Part shown: one piece after another, positions 46,925 to 55,468 of the stretch | How the letters are laid out: each line of letters starts with the position of its first letter | Position numbering within the stretch: the stretch's first letter is position 1 | From: Pseudidiomarina tainanensis | GTDB lineage: Bacteria > Pseudomonadota > Gammaproteobacteria > Enterobacterales > Alteromonadaceae | Length of the DNA: 64,000 nt | Assembly: GCF_004214835.1 (NCBI RefSeq) | Contig: NZ_PIQJ01000003.1 | Span: 124,001-188,000, forward strand | Direction: 5' to 3' | The notes under the pieces: model-generated | Database searches by the model: none | Told to the model about the DNA's origin: nothing | Seen by the model: only the letters and a program-made list of their open reading frames with translations | Made by a program: the position numbers and the translations under genes

Positions 46925-49810
46925 ATGACGACTACTACACTGAAACAGTTAGAAAATCACGGTGAATTCATTGCGCGCCACATTGGCCCAAGCGCTGATG
47001 AAACCAAAGCTATGTTAGCTGAATTGGGTGTGAACACCCTTGAAGAGCTAACGCGCGACACCGTTCCTGGCGCGATTCGTCGCGACCCATTTTTGTCTAT
47101 TGGCGAACCAATGAACGAGCGCGAAGCGTTGGCTAAGCTCAAAGGTATCGCGAGCAAAAACAAAGTGTATAAGTCATTTATCGGTATGGGTTACTACGAC
47201 ACCCTAGTCCCGAACGTTATTTTGCGTAACGTGCTGGAAAATCCAGGTTGGTACACCGCTTACACGCCATATCAGCCAGAGATCGCGCAAGGTCGTTTGG
47301 AAGCGATTCTGAACTTCCAACAAATGACCATGGACTTAACTGGTCTTGAGCTTGCGAGCGCGTCGTTGTTAGACGAAGCAACTGCCGCAGCTGAAGCGAT
47401 GGCCATGTCGAAGCGCGTGAGCAAGAGCAAATCAAATACTTACTACGTGGCTGACAACGTCTACCCACAAACGATCGACGTAGTGAAAACGCGCGCCGAG
47501 CAGTTTGGCTTTGACGTAATTGTTGGGCCAGCGCGTGAAGCGGACAATCACGATGTATTCGGTGCCTTGTTGCAATACCCAGATCGCAACGGTGAAATCC
47601 ACAACATCGAAAAACTGATTGCCGACATTCAAGCCAACAAAGGTATCGTTGCAGTAGCTGCGGATATCATGAGCTTAGTGTTGTTGAAATCGCCAGGCGA
47701 AATGGGCGCTGACATGGTCTTCGGTTCAGCCCAGCGCTTCGGTGTACCAATGGGCTACGGCGGTCCACACGCTGCTTTCTTCGCAACCCGCGACAAGTAC
47801 AAGCGTTCACTGCCAGGCCGTATTATTGGCGTGTCAAAAGACACCCGCGGCAACCAAGCATTGCGTATGGCAATGCAAACGCGCGAGCAGCACATTCGCC
47901 GTGAAAAAGCCAACTCAAACATCTGTACCGCGCAGGTATTACTTGCCAACATGGCATCGTTCTACGCGGTATACCATGGCCCACAGGGTCTGAAAACCAT
48001 CGCGTCGCGCATTAACCGCCTGACCGATATCGTTGCGCTTGGCTTGAAAGAGAAAGGCGTTAAAGTATTGAACAACCATTGGTTCGATACCTTAACCTTC
48101 CAACTTGAACGTGACACTTCTGACGTATTAGCGCGCGCTGACAAGCTTGAGCTAAACCTGCGCGTTGATGGTAACGGCCAATTCGGTGTGAGCTTAGACG
48201 AAGCCAAAACTCGCCACGACGTTGATGCGTTGTTCGCTGCAATTTTCGGTGACGACCACGGCTTAGAAATCGACGTACTGGATTCACGCGCTGCATCAGG
48301 CGAGGTTGAATCAATTCCAGCTGCATTGCGCCGTGAAAGCGCGATTTTGGAACACCCAGTGTTCAACAGCTATCACTCAGAAACCGAAATGCTGCGTTAC
48401 ATCAAGCAGCTAGAAAACAAAGACTTGTCGTTGAACCACAGCATGATCTCGTTGGGCTCATGTACCATGAAACTCAACGCCACCGCTGAAATGATTCCAG
48501 TGACTTGGCCAGAGTTCGGTCAATTGCACCCGTTCTGCCCAGCAGACCAAGCACAAGGCTACGCTGAACTACTCAGCACCTTGTCAGAGTGGCTGGTGGA
48601 CATCACCGGTTACGACGTGATGTCAATGCAACCAAACTCAGGTGCACAAGGCGAATACGCCGGCTTGTTAGCGATTCAGAAATATCACCAAAGCCGTGGC
48701 GATGCGCACCGTAACATCTGCTTGATTCCAAGTTCTGCACACGGTACTAACCCAGCGTCAGCACAGATGATGAGCATGAACGTGGTCGTAGTTGATTGTG
48801 ACAAGAACGGTAACGTTGATTTGGCTGACTTGAAAGCCAAAGCTGCCGAAGCCGGCGACAATTTGTCGTGCATCATGGTCACGTACCCGTCGACTCACGG
48901 TGTGTACGAAGAAGGCATTAAGGAAATTTGTGAGATCGTGCACGCGCATGGTGGCCAAGTGTACCTTGACGGTGCCAACATGAACGCCCAAGTGGGTGTC
49001 ACCTCACCAGGCTACATCGGCGCTGACGTATCGCACTTAAACTTGCACAAAACCTTCTGTATTCCACACGGTGGCGGCGGCCCAGGTATGGGACCAATTG
49101 GCGTGAAACAACACTTAGCGCCATTCTTGCCAAACCACAGCGTGGTGAAAATTGACGGTACTGGTGCCGACAACGGTGCGGTTTCAGCAGCACCATTTGG
49201 TAGCGCGAGCATTCTGCCAATTTCGTGGATGTACATTGTGATGATGGGTTCACGCGGCTTACGCGAAGCAACGGAAGTGGCGATAATGAACGCCAACTAC
49301 ATTGCGAAGCACTTAAGCAAGCACTACCCAATTCTGTACAAAGGCCGTAACGACCGCGTTGCACACGAATGTATTATCGATTTGCGCCCATTAAAAGACG
49401 CTTGTGGCGTGACCGAAATGGACGTGGCAAAACGCTTACAAGACTACGGCTTCCACAGCCCAACCATGAGCTTCCCAGTAGCGGGTACGTTAATGGTTGA
49501 GCCAACCGAGTCGGAATCGAAAGCTGAGCTAGATCGCTTCATTGAAGCCATGATTAGCATTCGTGAAGAAGCCAAGCGCGTCGAAGCGGGTGAGTGGGCT
49601 GAAGACAACAACCCACTGCACAACGCACCACACACGTTGGCAGACATTGTTGACGCCAACTGGGAACGCCCATACAGCCGTGAAGTGGCTGCATACCCAG
49701 TCGCTGCGGTTAAAATCAACAAGTTCTGGCCAAGCGTCAACCGTATTGATGACGTATACGGCGACCGGAATTTGATGTGTAGCTGCCCTGCGGTTGATAC
49801 GTATCGTTAA
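46925..49810 (+). CDS. gcvP: Glycine dehydrogenase (decarboxylating), P protein
   Basis: 961 residues (E. coli 957), both halves of the P protein fused in one chain. The PLP-binding lysine is in [20 protein letters not shown] (about residue 709). Other family segments are [20 protein letters not shown] and [15 protein letters not shown]. It decarboxylates glycine and loads the aminomethyl group on GcvH. Together with serA and ygfA in this window it is part of serine/glycine/one-carbon metabolism. Confidence 0.98.
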   Translation: MTTTTLKQLENHGEFIARHIGPSADETKAMLAELGVNTLEELTRDTVPGAIRRDPFLSIGEPMNEREALAKLKGIASKNKVYKSFIGMGYYDTLVPNVILRNVLENPGWYTAYTPYQPEIAQGRLEAILNFQQMTMDLTGLELASASLLDEATAAAEAMAMSKRVSKSKSNTYYVADNVYPQTIDVVKTRAEQFGFDVIVGPAREADNHDVFGALLQYPDRNGEIHNIEKLIADIQANKGIVAVAADIMSLVLLKSPGEMGADMVFGSAQRFGVPMGYGGPHAAFFATRDKYKRSLPGRIIGVSKDTRGNQALRMAMQTREQHIRREKANSNICTAQVLLANMASFYAVYHGPQGLKTIASRINRLTDIVALGLKEKGVKVLNNHWFDTLTFQLERDTSDVLARADKLELNLRVDGNGQFGVSLDEAKTRHDVDALFAAIFGDDHGLEIDVLDSRAASGEVESIPAALRRESAILEHPVFNSYHSETEMLRYIKQLENKDLSLNHSMISLGSCTMKLNATAEMIPVTWPEFGQLHPFCPADQAQGYAELLSTLSEWLVDITGYDVMSMQPNSGAQGEYAGLLAIQKYHQSRGDAHRNICLIPSSAHGTNPASAQMMSMNVVVVDCDKNGNVDLADLKAKAAEAGDNLSCIMVTYPSTHGVYEEGIKEICEIVHAHGGQVYLDGANMNAQVGVTSPGYIGADVSHLNLHKTFCIPHGGGGPGMGPIGVKQHLAPFLPNHSVVKIDGTGADNGAVSAAPFGSASILPISWMYIVMMGSRGLREATEVAIMNANYIAKHLSKHYPILYKGRNDRVAHECIIDLRPLKDACGVTEMDVAKRLQDYGFHSPTMSFPVAGTLMVEPTESESKAELDRFIEAMISIREEAKRVEAGEWAEDNNPLHNAPHTLADIVDANWERPYSREVAAYPVAAVKINKFWPSVNRIDDVYGDRNLMCSCPAVDTYR

Positions 49811-49830
49811 TTGGTATTGATGTGATGAAA

Positions 49831-49859
49831 AAGGCGAGCTTTTTAGCTCGCCTTTTTTT
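49831..49859 (+). terminator. Terminator of gcvP
   Basis: AAGGCGAGCT-TTTT-AGCTCGCCTT stem-loop followed by a run of Ts. It marks the right end of the core block before the AT-rich accessory island. Confidence 0.92.
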
Positions 49860-49929
49860 ATGTTTGACTGCTTAGCGGTTCTATGGCGATATATTAGCCA
49901 GTCACGAGACGAAAATGGAGAAAATTAAT

Positions 49930-50733
49930 ATGGATATTCTGCTGTCAGCGTTTCAGCAAAACACCGATATGTTTAAGTATCTTGGTGCTATGGCGTTGCT
50001 GCTTGTTGTTATCAAAATCTTCAATACATCGTGGTTCAAAGGAAAGCTCGGTGAGTTTTTAGTGAACCTTGCCGCGAAAATTCATTTAGATAAAGACCAA
50101 TACCACCTCATAAAAGATGTGACGTTACCTACTGATGACGGCACCACACAAATTGATCATATTATTGTCTCGATTTATGGCGTATTTGTTGTCGAGACGA
50201 AGTACTTCCGCGGTTGGATTTTCGGTTCTGAGAAGCAAAAGACATGGACTCAGGTTATTTATCGGAATAAATATAACTTTCAAAATCCGTTGCATCAAAA
50301 CTACAAACATACTCAAGTACTCAAAGAAATACTGCAACTAACCGATGAACAAATTTACTCGCTGATTGTATTTATCGGTGATAGCCAATTTAAGTCACAA
50401 ATGCCGGATAATGTTTTCTTTGGTGCACGTTATATTAATTTTATCCAAGCCAAGAAAATGCCTGTCTTGAGCACTGAGGAAGTGCGTGTAATTCGGGATA
50501 AGATTGAATCAAATGCGCTAACACGTTCAATTCAAACTTCTCGTGCGCATCGCCAGCACGTTAAAGAAATTATTGAGCAGAAGACCAATAAATCAAATTC
50601 CGCTGATGAGGGCGTTCAGTGCCCAAAATGTGGAGCACAGATGGTAAAGCGATTGGTAAAACGAGGTGAACATCAAGGGCGACAGTTCTGGGGATGTTCG
50701 GCATTTCCTAAGTGCCGAGGTGTGGTCGCTTGA
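49930..50733 (+). CDS. NERD-domain nuclease-related protein with C-terminal topoisomerase-type zinc finger
   Basis: 267 residues from ATG 49930 (GGAG at 49917-49920); ATG 49915 would add five. An N-terminal membrane helix (about 15-35) is followed by a NERD domain (about 45-165) with TTQIDHIIVSIYGVFVVETK, the D...ExK pattern of the PD-(D/E)XK fold. A C-terminal CPKCGAQMVKRLVKRGEHQG ... WGCSAFPKC four-cysteine finger is of the type found at topoisomerase I C-termini. NERD proteins are suspected nucleases and recur in defence islands. The gene is AT-rich and opens the accessory region. Next gene 22 bp downstream. Domain calls are confident, function open. Confidence 0.85.
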   Translation: MDILLSAFQQNTDMFKYLGAMALLLVVIKIFNTSWFKGKLGEFLVNLAAKIHLDKDQYHLIKDVTLPTDDGTTQIDHIIVSIYGVFVVETKYFRGWIFGSEKQKTWTQVIYRNKYNFQNPLHQNYKHTQVLKEILQLTDEQIYSLIVFIGDSQFKSQMPDNVFFGARYINFIQAKKMPVLSTEEVRVIRDKIESNALTRSIQTSRAHRQHVKEIIEQKTNKSNSADEGVQCPKCGAQMVKRLVKRGEHQGRQFWGCSAFPKCRGVVA

Positions 50734-50755
50734 AAGGCTTACAGAGGATAGTGAA

Positions 50756-51163
50756 ATGCCACGTCGACTAACGAAAACGCAAAAAGGTACGCATCAAACT
50801 CTAAAAAATACATCATTTGAAAGCATGGTGGTTTCATGGCTAATGCAGGATGGATGGCAAGTATTCTTACCTATTTTAGATCACGGACATCAAACTGATT
50901 TATTGATTTCTGATGGACCAAACTACTATCGAATTCAAGTTAAAACAGTCGCCGCTTCTGATCTCAAACACGACGTCTCGAACCAATGGAAAGAAAGTAA
51001 TGTCGATTGTGTTGTCTACTTCGCTAGAAATTCGAACTGGGGTTGTGTCGCACCAGCATTTCTTGAAGATAAACGCTCAATAAATCATCCAGACCATAAT
51101 ATATTCGAGCAAAACAAAAAGAGCTTTCTAAAGGCATTCCACCTCATGGATGTAAAGGTTTAG
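50756..51163 (+). CDS. Small PD-(D/E)XK-fold putative endonuclease
   Basis: 135 residues from ATG 50756, preceded by AGAGGATA. A longer in-frame start at 50666 would overlap the NERD gene by 68 bp and adds an unlikely N-terminus. The core reads SFESMVVSWLMQDGWQVFLP, then HQTDLLI ... YRIQVKTV, the D-x(n)-QxK version of the restriction-endonuclease-like active site. VDCVVYFARNSNWGCVAP follows, as in the PD-(D/E)XK families of small stand-alone nucleases. Cotranscribed with the NERD gene. Substrate unknown; it may be a defence effector or mobile-element remnant. Confidence 0.7.
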   Translation: MPRRLTKTQKGTHQTLKNTSFESMVVSWLMQDGWQVFLPILDHGHQTDLLISDGPNYYRIQVKTVAASDLKHDVSNQWKESNVDCVVYFARNSNWGCVAPAFLEDKRSINHPDHNIFEQNKKSFLKAFHLMDVKV

Positions 51164-51309
51164 GTTTCTAGTACCTGGCCGAAATTTTCTTGGGGGCAAA
51201 AGGCATTTGCATTTTTTTGGAAAAAATTCGCGCTGGAATTAATGTCAGCTTTGAGCGATCTATAGTCATTCCCACCCTGGGGGCTACAATCAAATATGCT
51301 TCAGGGTAT

Positions 51310-51381
51310 GCGCTTATTGGATACGAATATTGAGCGAGAATCACTCGACGATCACCGCTTTTCTTTCGATCCAATAAGTGC
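51310..51381 (+). ncRNA. Candidate guide (bridge) RNA structure in the IS110 left flank
   Basis: A 13-bp stem with one G-T pair is formed by 51310-51322 (contains CTTATTGGAT) and 51369-51381 (ATCCAATAAG). It encloses a smaller CGAG-AATCA-CTCG hairpin (51335-51347) and a 20-base single-stranded stretch. IS110-group elements encode a bridge RNA in this position. This is a structural analogy, not proof. Confidence 0.4.
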
Positions 51382-51487
51382 TCCACAGCTCGCTAACGAA
51401 TACTCAGGGCATGCATACAAATTGCTGGCTATATTTCTTTCGAAGAGCGTGGAAAGCATACCAATCTTCAGTAAGTAGGAGTTGGTT

Positions 51488-52726
51488 ATGACTGCGATTA
51501 ATCAGTTTGCTGCCCATGTCGGATTGGATTGGGCAGATAAAAAACACGATGTGTGTATTCAATATGAGAGTGGCGAACGTCGCTTCCAAGTAATAAAACA
51601 CACGCCAGAAGCTCTTGATACTTGGCTCAGAGAGTTGCACAAGCAGGTAAAGGGAACGATTGCGGTTGCTCTTGAGCTGAAGAAAGGGCCGATTGTTTAC
51701 GCACTGCAAAAGTATCCCTATGTGACTGTATTTCCTGTTCATGCGTTATCTTTAGCCCGTTATCGACAAACTTTTTGGCCCAGTGGCGCTAAAGATGATC
51801 CACTTGATGCTGAGTTAGCTCTCGATTTGATGCTGCGCTATCCCAATAAGATAAAAGCTATTGAGCCGAGCAATAGCGAGATCCGGTTATTACAGCAGCT
51901 TGTCGAGCAACGCCGTCTGTTGGTGGAAGATAAACGTCGTTTTGTGAACCGTATTATCAATACACTGAAACAGTATTATCCCCAACCTCTGGAATGGTTC
52001 TCCCATCGGGACAGTGAGCTGTTTTGTGATCTGGTTATACGATGGCCTAGTCTCCAGCAACTAAAACGGGCGCGAGCTCAAACGGTTAGAATATTTCTCA
52101 ATTCAAAAGGTGGGACAGCAGTTGCTCATACTGAGCAGCGTATTAAGCACATTGCAGATGCGGTTCCACTGACTACGGACGTCAGTGTCATCGAAGCTAA
52201 CGCGCTGATGGCGGTCGCTCTAGCTAAACAAATCAAACTCGTGGCTTCAAATATCAAAGCTTATGACGAACGAATTGAAGCGCTATTTGACACATTGCCG
52301 GATGCTAACTTATTCAAATCATTACCGAGTATGGGACCTTGCATGGGGCCGAGGATGCTGGCGGCAATTGGTGATGATCGAAATCGTTTTAACAGTGCCG
52401 AAGAGATACAAAATTACGCAGGTATTGCTCCTGTTACCGAGCGGAGCGGACAGAAATCATGGGTGCATTGGCGATGGCAGTGTGCCAAGTTCGTGAGGCA
52501 GACGTTCGTGGAGTGGGCTGCTAAGACGGTGTATTCATCTTATTGGGCTGAGCTATATTACCAACAGCAAAGAGAAAAGGGTAAATCTCATCAGTCTGCC
52601 GTTAGAGCATTGGCATTTAAGTGGATACGCATTATTTACCGTTGTTGGAAGAACAAAACACCTTACGATGAAGCAAAATATTTAAAGGCATTGCGAGAGC
52701 GAAATTCGCCGCTACTAATGGTATAA
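51488..52726 (+). CDS. IS110-family transposase (DEDD recombinase)
   Basis: 412 residues from ATG 51488 with AGGAG 6 bp upstream. The N-terminal RuvC-like DEDD domain shows HVGLDWADKKHDVCI (first Asp), TIAVALELKKG (Glu) and SGAKDDPLDAELALDL (Asp pair). A central coiled coil (about 130-230) and a C-terminal Transposase_20 domain with LPSMGPCMGPRMLAAIGDD, QNYAGIAPVTERSGQK and a conserved Ser complete the family layout. It catalyses RNA-guided cut-and-paste recombination in characterised relatives. It appears intact and could be active. Confidence 0.95.
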   Translation: MTAINQFAAHVGLDWADKKHDVCIQYESGERRFQVIKHTPEALDTWLRELHKQVKGTIAVALELKKGPIVYALQKYPYVTVFPVHALSLARYRQTFWPSGAKDDPLDAELALDLMLRYPNKIKAIEPSNSEIRLLQQLVEQRRLLVEDKRRFVNRIINTLKQYYPQPLEWFSHRDSELFCDLVIRWPSLQQLKRARAQTVRIFLNSKGGTAVAHTEQRIKHIADAVPLTTDVSVIEANALMAVALAKQIKLVASNIKAYDERIEALFDTLPDANLFKSLPSMGPCMGPRMLAAIGDDRNRFNSAEEIQNYAGIAPVTERSGQKSWVHWRWQCAKFVRQTFVEWAAKTVYSSYWAELYYQQQREKGKSHQSAVRALAFKWIRIIYRCWKNKTPYDEAKYLKALRERNSPLLMV

Positions 52727-52737
52727 AAAAGCTTGTT

Positions 52738-52774
52738 GAAAGTCTCAGGGCGTGAAGCGGACCCTCTCACTTTC
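52738..52774 (+). ncRNA. Symmetric hairpin just after the IS110 transposase
   Basis: GAAAGT pairs with ACTTTC, a CTC/CTC internal loop follows, then AGGG pairs with CCCT around an 11-base loop. IS1111-type relatives encode their guide (seek) RNA 3' of the transposase, so this may be part of it. It could instead be a simple terminator-like structure without a T-run. Confidence 0.35.
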
Positions 52775-52950
52775 AGTCTTTTCCAACTAGTTAATAGCCG
52801 TCCCGTTACTAATAGTTTTGGGTATCCTTAGCGATGCACGGCACATTCACTTGGGGAATAATGCCCGTTTTGTTGTTCTGTTGTGTATTTAAGTCGTTTA
52901 CTGTCAATGACATAACAAAAAATAAAGGTTGGATATTATGCGCTCGGTAG

Positions 52951-53033
52951 AGTATAACTGATCATGCTCAAATTGCCTTTCCTAACTCGAAATCTTTCAA
53001 GTCAGGAATGCCTGCTTGATCAGTAAGTTAACA
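52951..53033. other. attC-like imperfect hairpin, possible left boundary of a gene cassette
   Basis: ACTGATCA (52957-52964) pairs with TGATCAGT (53017-53024). Interrupted inner pairing (TCCT with AGGA, ACT with AGT, GAA with TTC) has single mismatched bases as in attC sites. It ends in GTTAACATCCG, almost the same as the end of the second site (GTTAACGTCCG). The R'' box (GTATAAC) is imperfect, so this call is tentative. Confidence 0.4.
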
Positions 53034-53176
53034 TCCGAAAACTATCAATGGGACGAGTTTCCAAGTGCGCACGCACAATATACAAATGTTAGTTGCTAAG
53101 GCAAGCTATCTGACTATCTCACAGGGTTCTGAGAATTCAAATATCTAAATTCGGTGTTGGAAATTTATTAAATTTT

Positions 53177-54646
53177 ATGAAAAGTATTAACTTATTATCT
53201 CTTTCTCAGGCTCATGAATCATTAGCTCCTGACGAGTACAAGTCATTCAGAGAGCACTATGAAATAGATATTGATGATGCAGAGTTGGGTGATATAAAAG
53301 TATTGATAAACGAGATGTTATCTCTGTTGTCATTTGTCAATATTTACAATGATTTTTATGTTGGCTATAAAATACAACACATAAGCAAAGAGTTTGACTT
53401 GCTCCGCTTTGGGTCAAATTACATAGTAAATGTTGAGATTAAGAATGAAAGCACTGAAGAAAAGATAAAAAATCAGTTAACGAGAAACAAATATTATCTT
53501 CACCATATTAATAAAGTCATCCACAACTATTGTTTTGTTGCTACAAGCAAGGTTTTATATCAATTGAACTCTTCGGGTGATATCGAAACCGTACCATTAG
53601 AATCGCTAGTCCAGTTGTTGACTAGTCAAAACTTAATTAAGCTCGAAAGCCCTGATGTTCTTTTCAACCCTTCTGACTATCTGGTCTCTCCATTTAATTC
53701 AACGACCAAGTTTCTAGCTGGACAGTATTTTCTGACTGGACAGCAAGAGACAATAAAAAATCAAATTACTAAAAACATCACGAGCTCTTCAGCCTCTGTT
53801 ATTTCACTAACTGGAGGAGCAGGCACAGGAAAAACTTTGTTGACATACGATATTGTAAAGTCTCGTATGGGGGCTATGAAAACCGTAGTTGTGCATTGTG
53901 GGCAGTTGAATGATGGGCACCAAAGGCTAATCAACTCAGGCTGGCATATCGTCTCCATAAGAGATTTTAGAAATTACGACTTGACCAATGTCGATCTAGT
54001 TGTAGTCGATGAAACACAACGAATATACGCAAATCAGTTCGACAAGTTAATAGCAGAAGCAGCGTCGAAAAATACCCATTGTATTTTTTCATATGACAGG
54101 CAGCAAACACTATCAAGGTCCGAAGCGCATACAAATATTGAAGGCAAGATTAATTCTATTGTTGGTGCTTACAAATATAGCTTGTCGGACAAAATAAGGA
54201 CAAACAAAGAGATTGCGAATTTCATTAAAGTGCTATTCGACAATAAAAGAAACAATATAGCTGTATCGAATTGTGGGAATATTGACTTCGATTACTTTAC
54301 CGACTCATCAAATGTTAAAAATTATATCTCCCTGATAAGTAGTGAGGGCTGGGAGGTTCTACGGTTGACGCCATCTCAATATAACAATGAACACCATGAG
54401 TCATATTCTGAAGTTACTAGTAAGAATTCACATCGGGTCATTGGCCAAGAGTTTGACAATGTTGCAGTGGTAATAGATGAATACTTCTCTTATGGAGCTG
54501 ATGGAAAGCTAATCTATACCTCAAGAACATACTATGATTCAGTGAAAATGTTATTTCAAAATATAACTAGAACTAGAAAAAAGCTAAAACTAATAATAAT
54601 AGGAAATAGACAGATTCTAAGCCGGTGTTTGTCAGTTATGAAATAA
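53177..54646 (+). CDS. NERD-like nuclease fused to DUF2075/SF1 helicase, candidate antiphage protein
   Basis: 489 residues. The N-terminal part (about 1-130) has a PD-(D/E)XK-like segment EFDLLRFGSNYIVNVEIKNE with the D...ExK spacing. Then comes an SF1-type helicase/ATPase core of the DUF2075 kind with Walker A SLTGGAGTGKTLLTYDIV, Walker B NVDLVVVDETQRIY, sensor-like HCIFSYDRQQTLS, LSDKIRTNKEIANFIK and the C-terminal GQEFDNVAVVIDE and FQNITRTRKKLKLIIIGN. Nuclease-helicase fusions of this build occur in phage defence. It is strongly AT-rich compared with the core genes and flanked by attC-like sites, so probably acquired as an integron cassette. Function is inferred from domains. Confidence 0.75.
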   Translation: MKSINLLSLSQAHESLAPDEYKSFREHYEIDIDDAELGDIKVLINEMLSLLSFVNIYNDFYVGYKIQHISKEFDLLRFGSNYIVNVEIKNESTEEKIKNQLTRNKYYLHHINKVIHNYCFVATSKVLYQLNSSGDIETVPLESLVQLLTSQNLIKLESPDVLFNPSDYLVSPFNSTTKFLAGQYFLTGQQETIKNQITKNITSSSASVISLTGGAGTGKTLLTYDIVKSRMGAMKTVVVHCGQLNDGHQRLINSGWHIVSIRDFRNYDLTNVDLVVVDETQRIYANQFDKLIAEAASKNTHCIFSYDRQQTLSRSEAHTNIEGKINSIVGAYKYSLSDKIRTNKEIANFIKVLFDNKRNNIAVSNCGNIDFDYFTDSSNVKNYISLISSEGWEVLRLTPSQYNNEHHESYSEVTSKNSHRVIGQEFDNVAVVIDEYFSYGADGKLIYTSRTYYDSVKMLFQNITRTRKKLKLIIIGNRQILSRCLSVMK

Positions 54647-54660
54647 GCCTAGAATGAGGC

Positions 54661-54732
54661 AACTAACAAGGCGCTGCTGTCGGACAATTTCTCCGCTGCG
54701 CTCCAAAATTACCGCAGAGCGCGGCGTTAACG
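54661..54732. other. attC recombination site (integron cassette)
   Basis: R'' AACTAAC (54661-54667) and R' GTTAACG (54726-54732) lie at the ends. L'' GCGCT (54671-54675) pairs with AGCGC (54718-54722), with an unpaired AAG/GGC spacer between R and L. G54676 is extrahelical, followed by CTG/CAG pairing, and AATTT pairs with AAATT around a TCTCCGCTGCGCTCC loop. These are the features of chromosomal-integron attC sites. The crossover point would be between 54726 and 54727. Confidence 0.75.
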
Positions 54733-54848
54733 TCCGCTGTTGGCACAAAGCAGTCCCGCTCCGAGTCATTTCCCAAGCATAGTATTTTGTATTTCAAGGG
54801 GCTATTCAATATTGTAATTCGTAGACACGCCTTGAATAAGGAAATGAC

Positions 54849-55358
54849 ATGAAAACCAAATGGATTGCAGCGTTACTCTCTCTAGCCAATGTAACTTGCA
54901 TAGCTGGAGCAACGGACTTAATTGGTCAGCGTTATCAGGACTTTCAGAAAGATTTTCCTGGGTTTAAGAAGTTATCCGGAAGTTGTCTTTTAGGCTGCAT
55001 GTATTCACTTGGCAGCGTTAAAGATCTCAGTACCGAAGAGCGCCTGATTATTTTATCCAAAAAAACGCAGGGCTCTAAACGATGGGAAATAGTCGACGTA
55101 CTAGAAGGTCCTCAGGGGCGCGCAGCTGTATCAAACTGTACGGAAAATTATTCTTCATTTAAACAATTATATGGGAGCATGCCAGACGTGATGCCATCGA
55201 GCGACAACTTTGTCGCTTTAATTAGTTCCGCATCTGAGAAAGATAAAGACAACAAGCTATGGTTAAAAGCGACACAAGTATTCATTATCGACACTGAGTC
55301 ACACACGTTCAAAGAAATATCGAATGACGATGTCTATTGCTATGTAGGAATAGGCTAA
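54849..55358 (+). CDS. Secreted orphan protein with four cysteines
   Basis: 169 residues with a probable signal peptide (MKTKWIAALLSLANVTCIAG, cleaved near residue 20). The mature part has four Cys (in GSCLLGCMYSLG, SNCTEN and DVYCYVG), suggesting disulfides in the periplasm. AAGGAAATGAC precedes ATG 54849. It directly follows the attC site, so it is either the next cassette, with no attC after it, or the first chromosomal gene beyond the array. No family recognised. Confidence 0.65.
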   Translation: MKTKWIAALLSLANVTCIAGATDLIGQRYQDFQKDFPGFKKLSGSCLLGCMYSLGSVKDLSTEERLIILSKKTQGSKRWEIVDVLEGPQGRAAVSNCTENYSSFKQLYGSMPDVMPSSDNFVALISSASEKDKDNKLWLKATQVFIIDTESHTFKEISNDDVYCYVGIG

Positions 55359-55375
55359 AAATACTCGTCAGCATT

Positions 55376-55394
55376 ATTGCGAATCATTCGCATT
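55376..55394 (+). promoter_or_regulatory. Fur box upstream of the FTR1 gene
   Basis: ATTGCGAATCATTCGCATT is a 19-bp near-perfect palindrome (9-1-9, one mismatch) of the Fur type, 75 bp before the start codon. It predicts repression by Fe-Fur and induction under iron starvation. Confidence 0.7.
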
Positions 55395-55468
55395 AGTAGT
55401 AACATCGCTCGTCATAACATGCACTTTGTTTCTATCTTTTAAACGTTTCAAATTGACGAGCGAACCTC

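Larger units (their letters stand above)
51164..52776 (+). mobile_element. IS110-family insertion sequence (ends approximate)
   Basis: One DEDD transposase gene is flanked by structured non-coding DNA: about 320 bp upstream and at least 50 bp downstream. IS110-family elements usually lack terminal inverted repeats, so exact ends cannot be set from one copy. The upstream part (51164-51487) contains no credible gene and carries the large inverted repeat described separately. Confidence 0.7.
52727..53176. other. 450-bp region between the IS transposase and the nuclease-helicase gene
   Basis: It holds the right-flank hairpin (52738-52774) and an attC-like imperfect hairpin (about 52951-53033). 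Between them is about 175 bp of AT-rich DNA without a recognisable gene. Another 140 bp precede the next start codon. The IS right end must lie somewhere here. Confidence 0.6.

Noticed and set aside
50666-50755. Longer N-terminus for the PD-(D/E)XK protein
   Set aside because: It would overlap the zinc-finger end of the NERD gene by 68 bp, and a good ribosome site sits before ATG 50756.
51168-51478. Short frames (about 60-72 codons) upstream of the IS110 transposase
   Set aside because: They lie in the structured non-coding flank, have no good ribosome sites and no recognisable protein features.
51482-52776. Terminal inverted repeats and target-site duplication for the IS
   Set aside because: No credible matching ends were found. 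IS110-family elements normally lack them, so exact ends were left open.
52951-53033. Simple transcription terminator
   Set aside because: The hairpin is long, interrupted by regularly spaced mismatches and followed by AAGTTAACATCCG instead of a T-run. It fits attC-like structure better.
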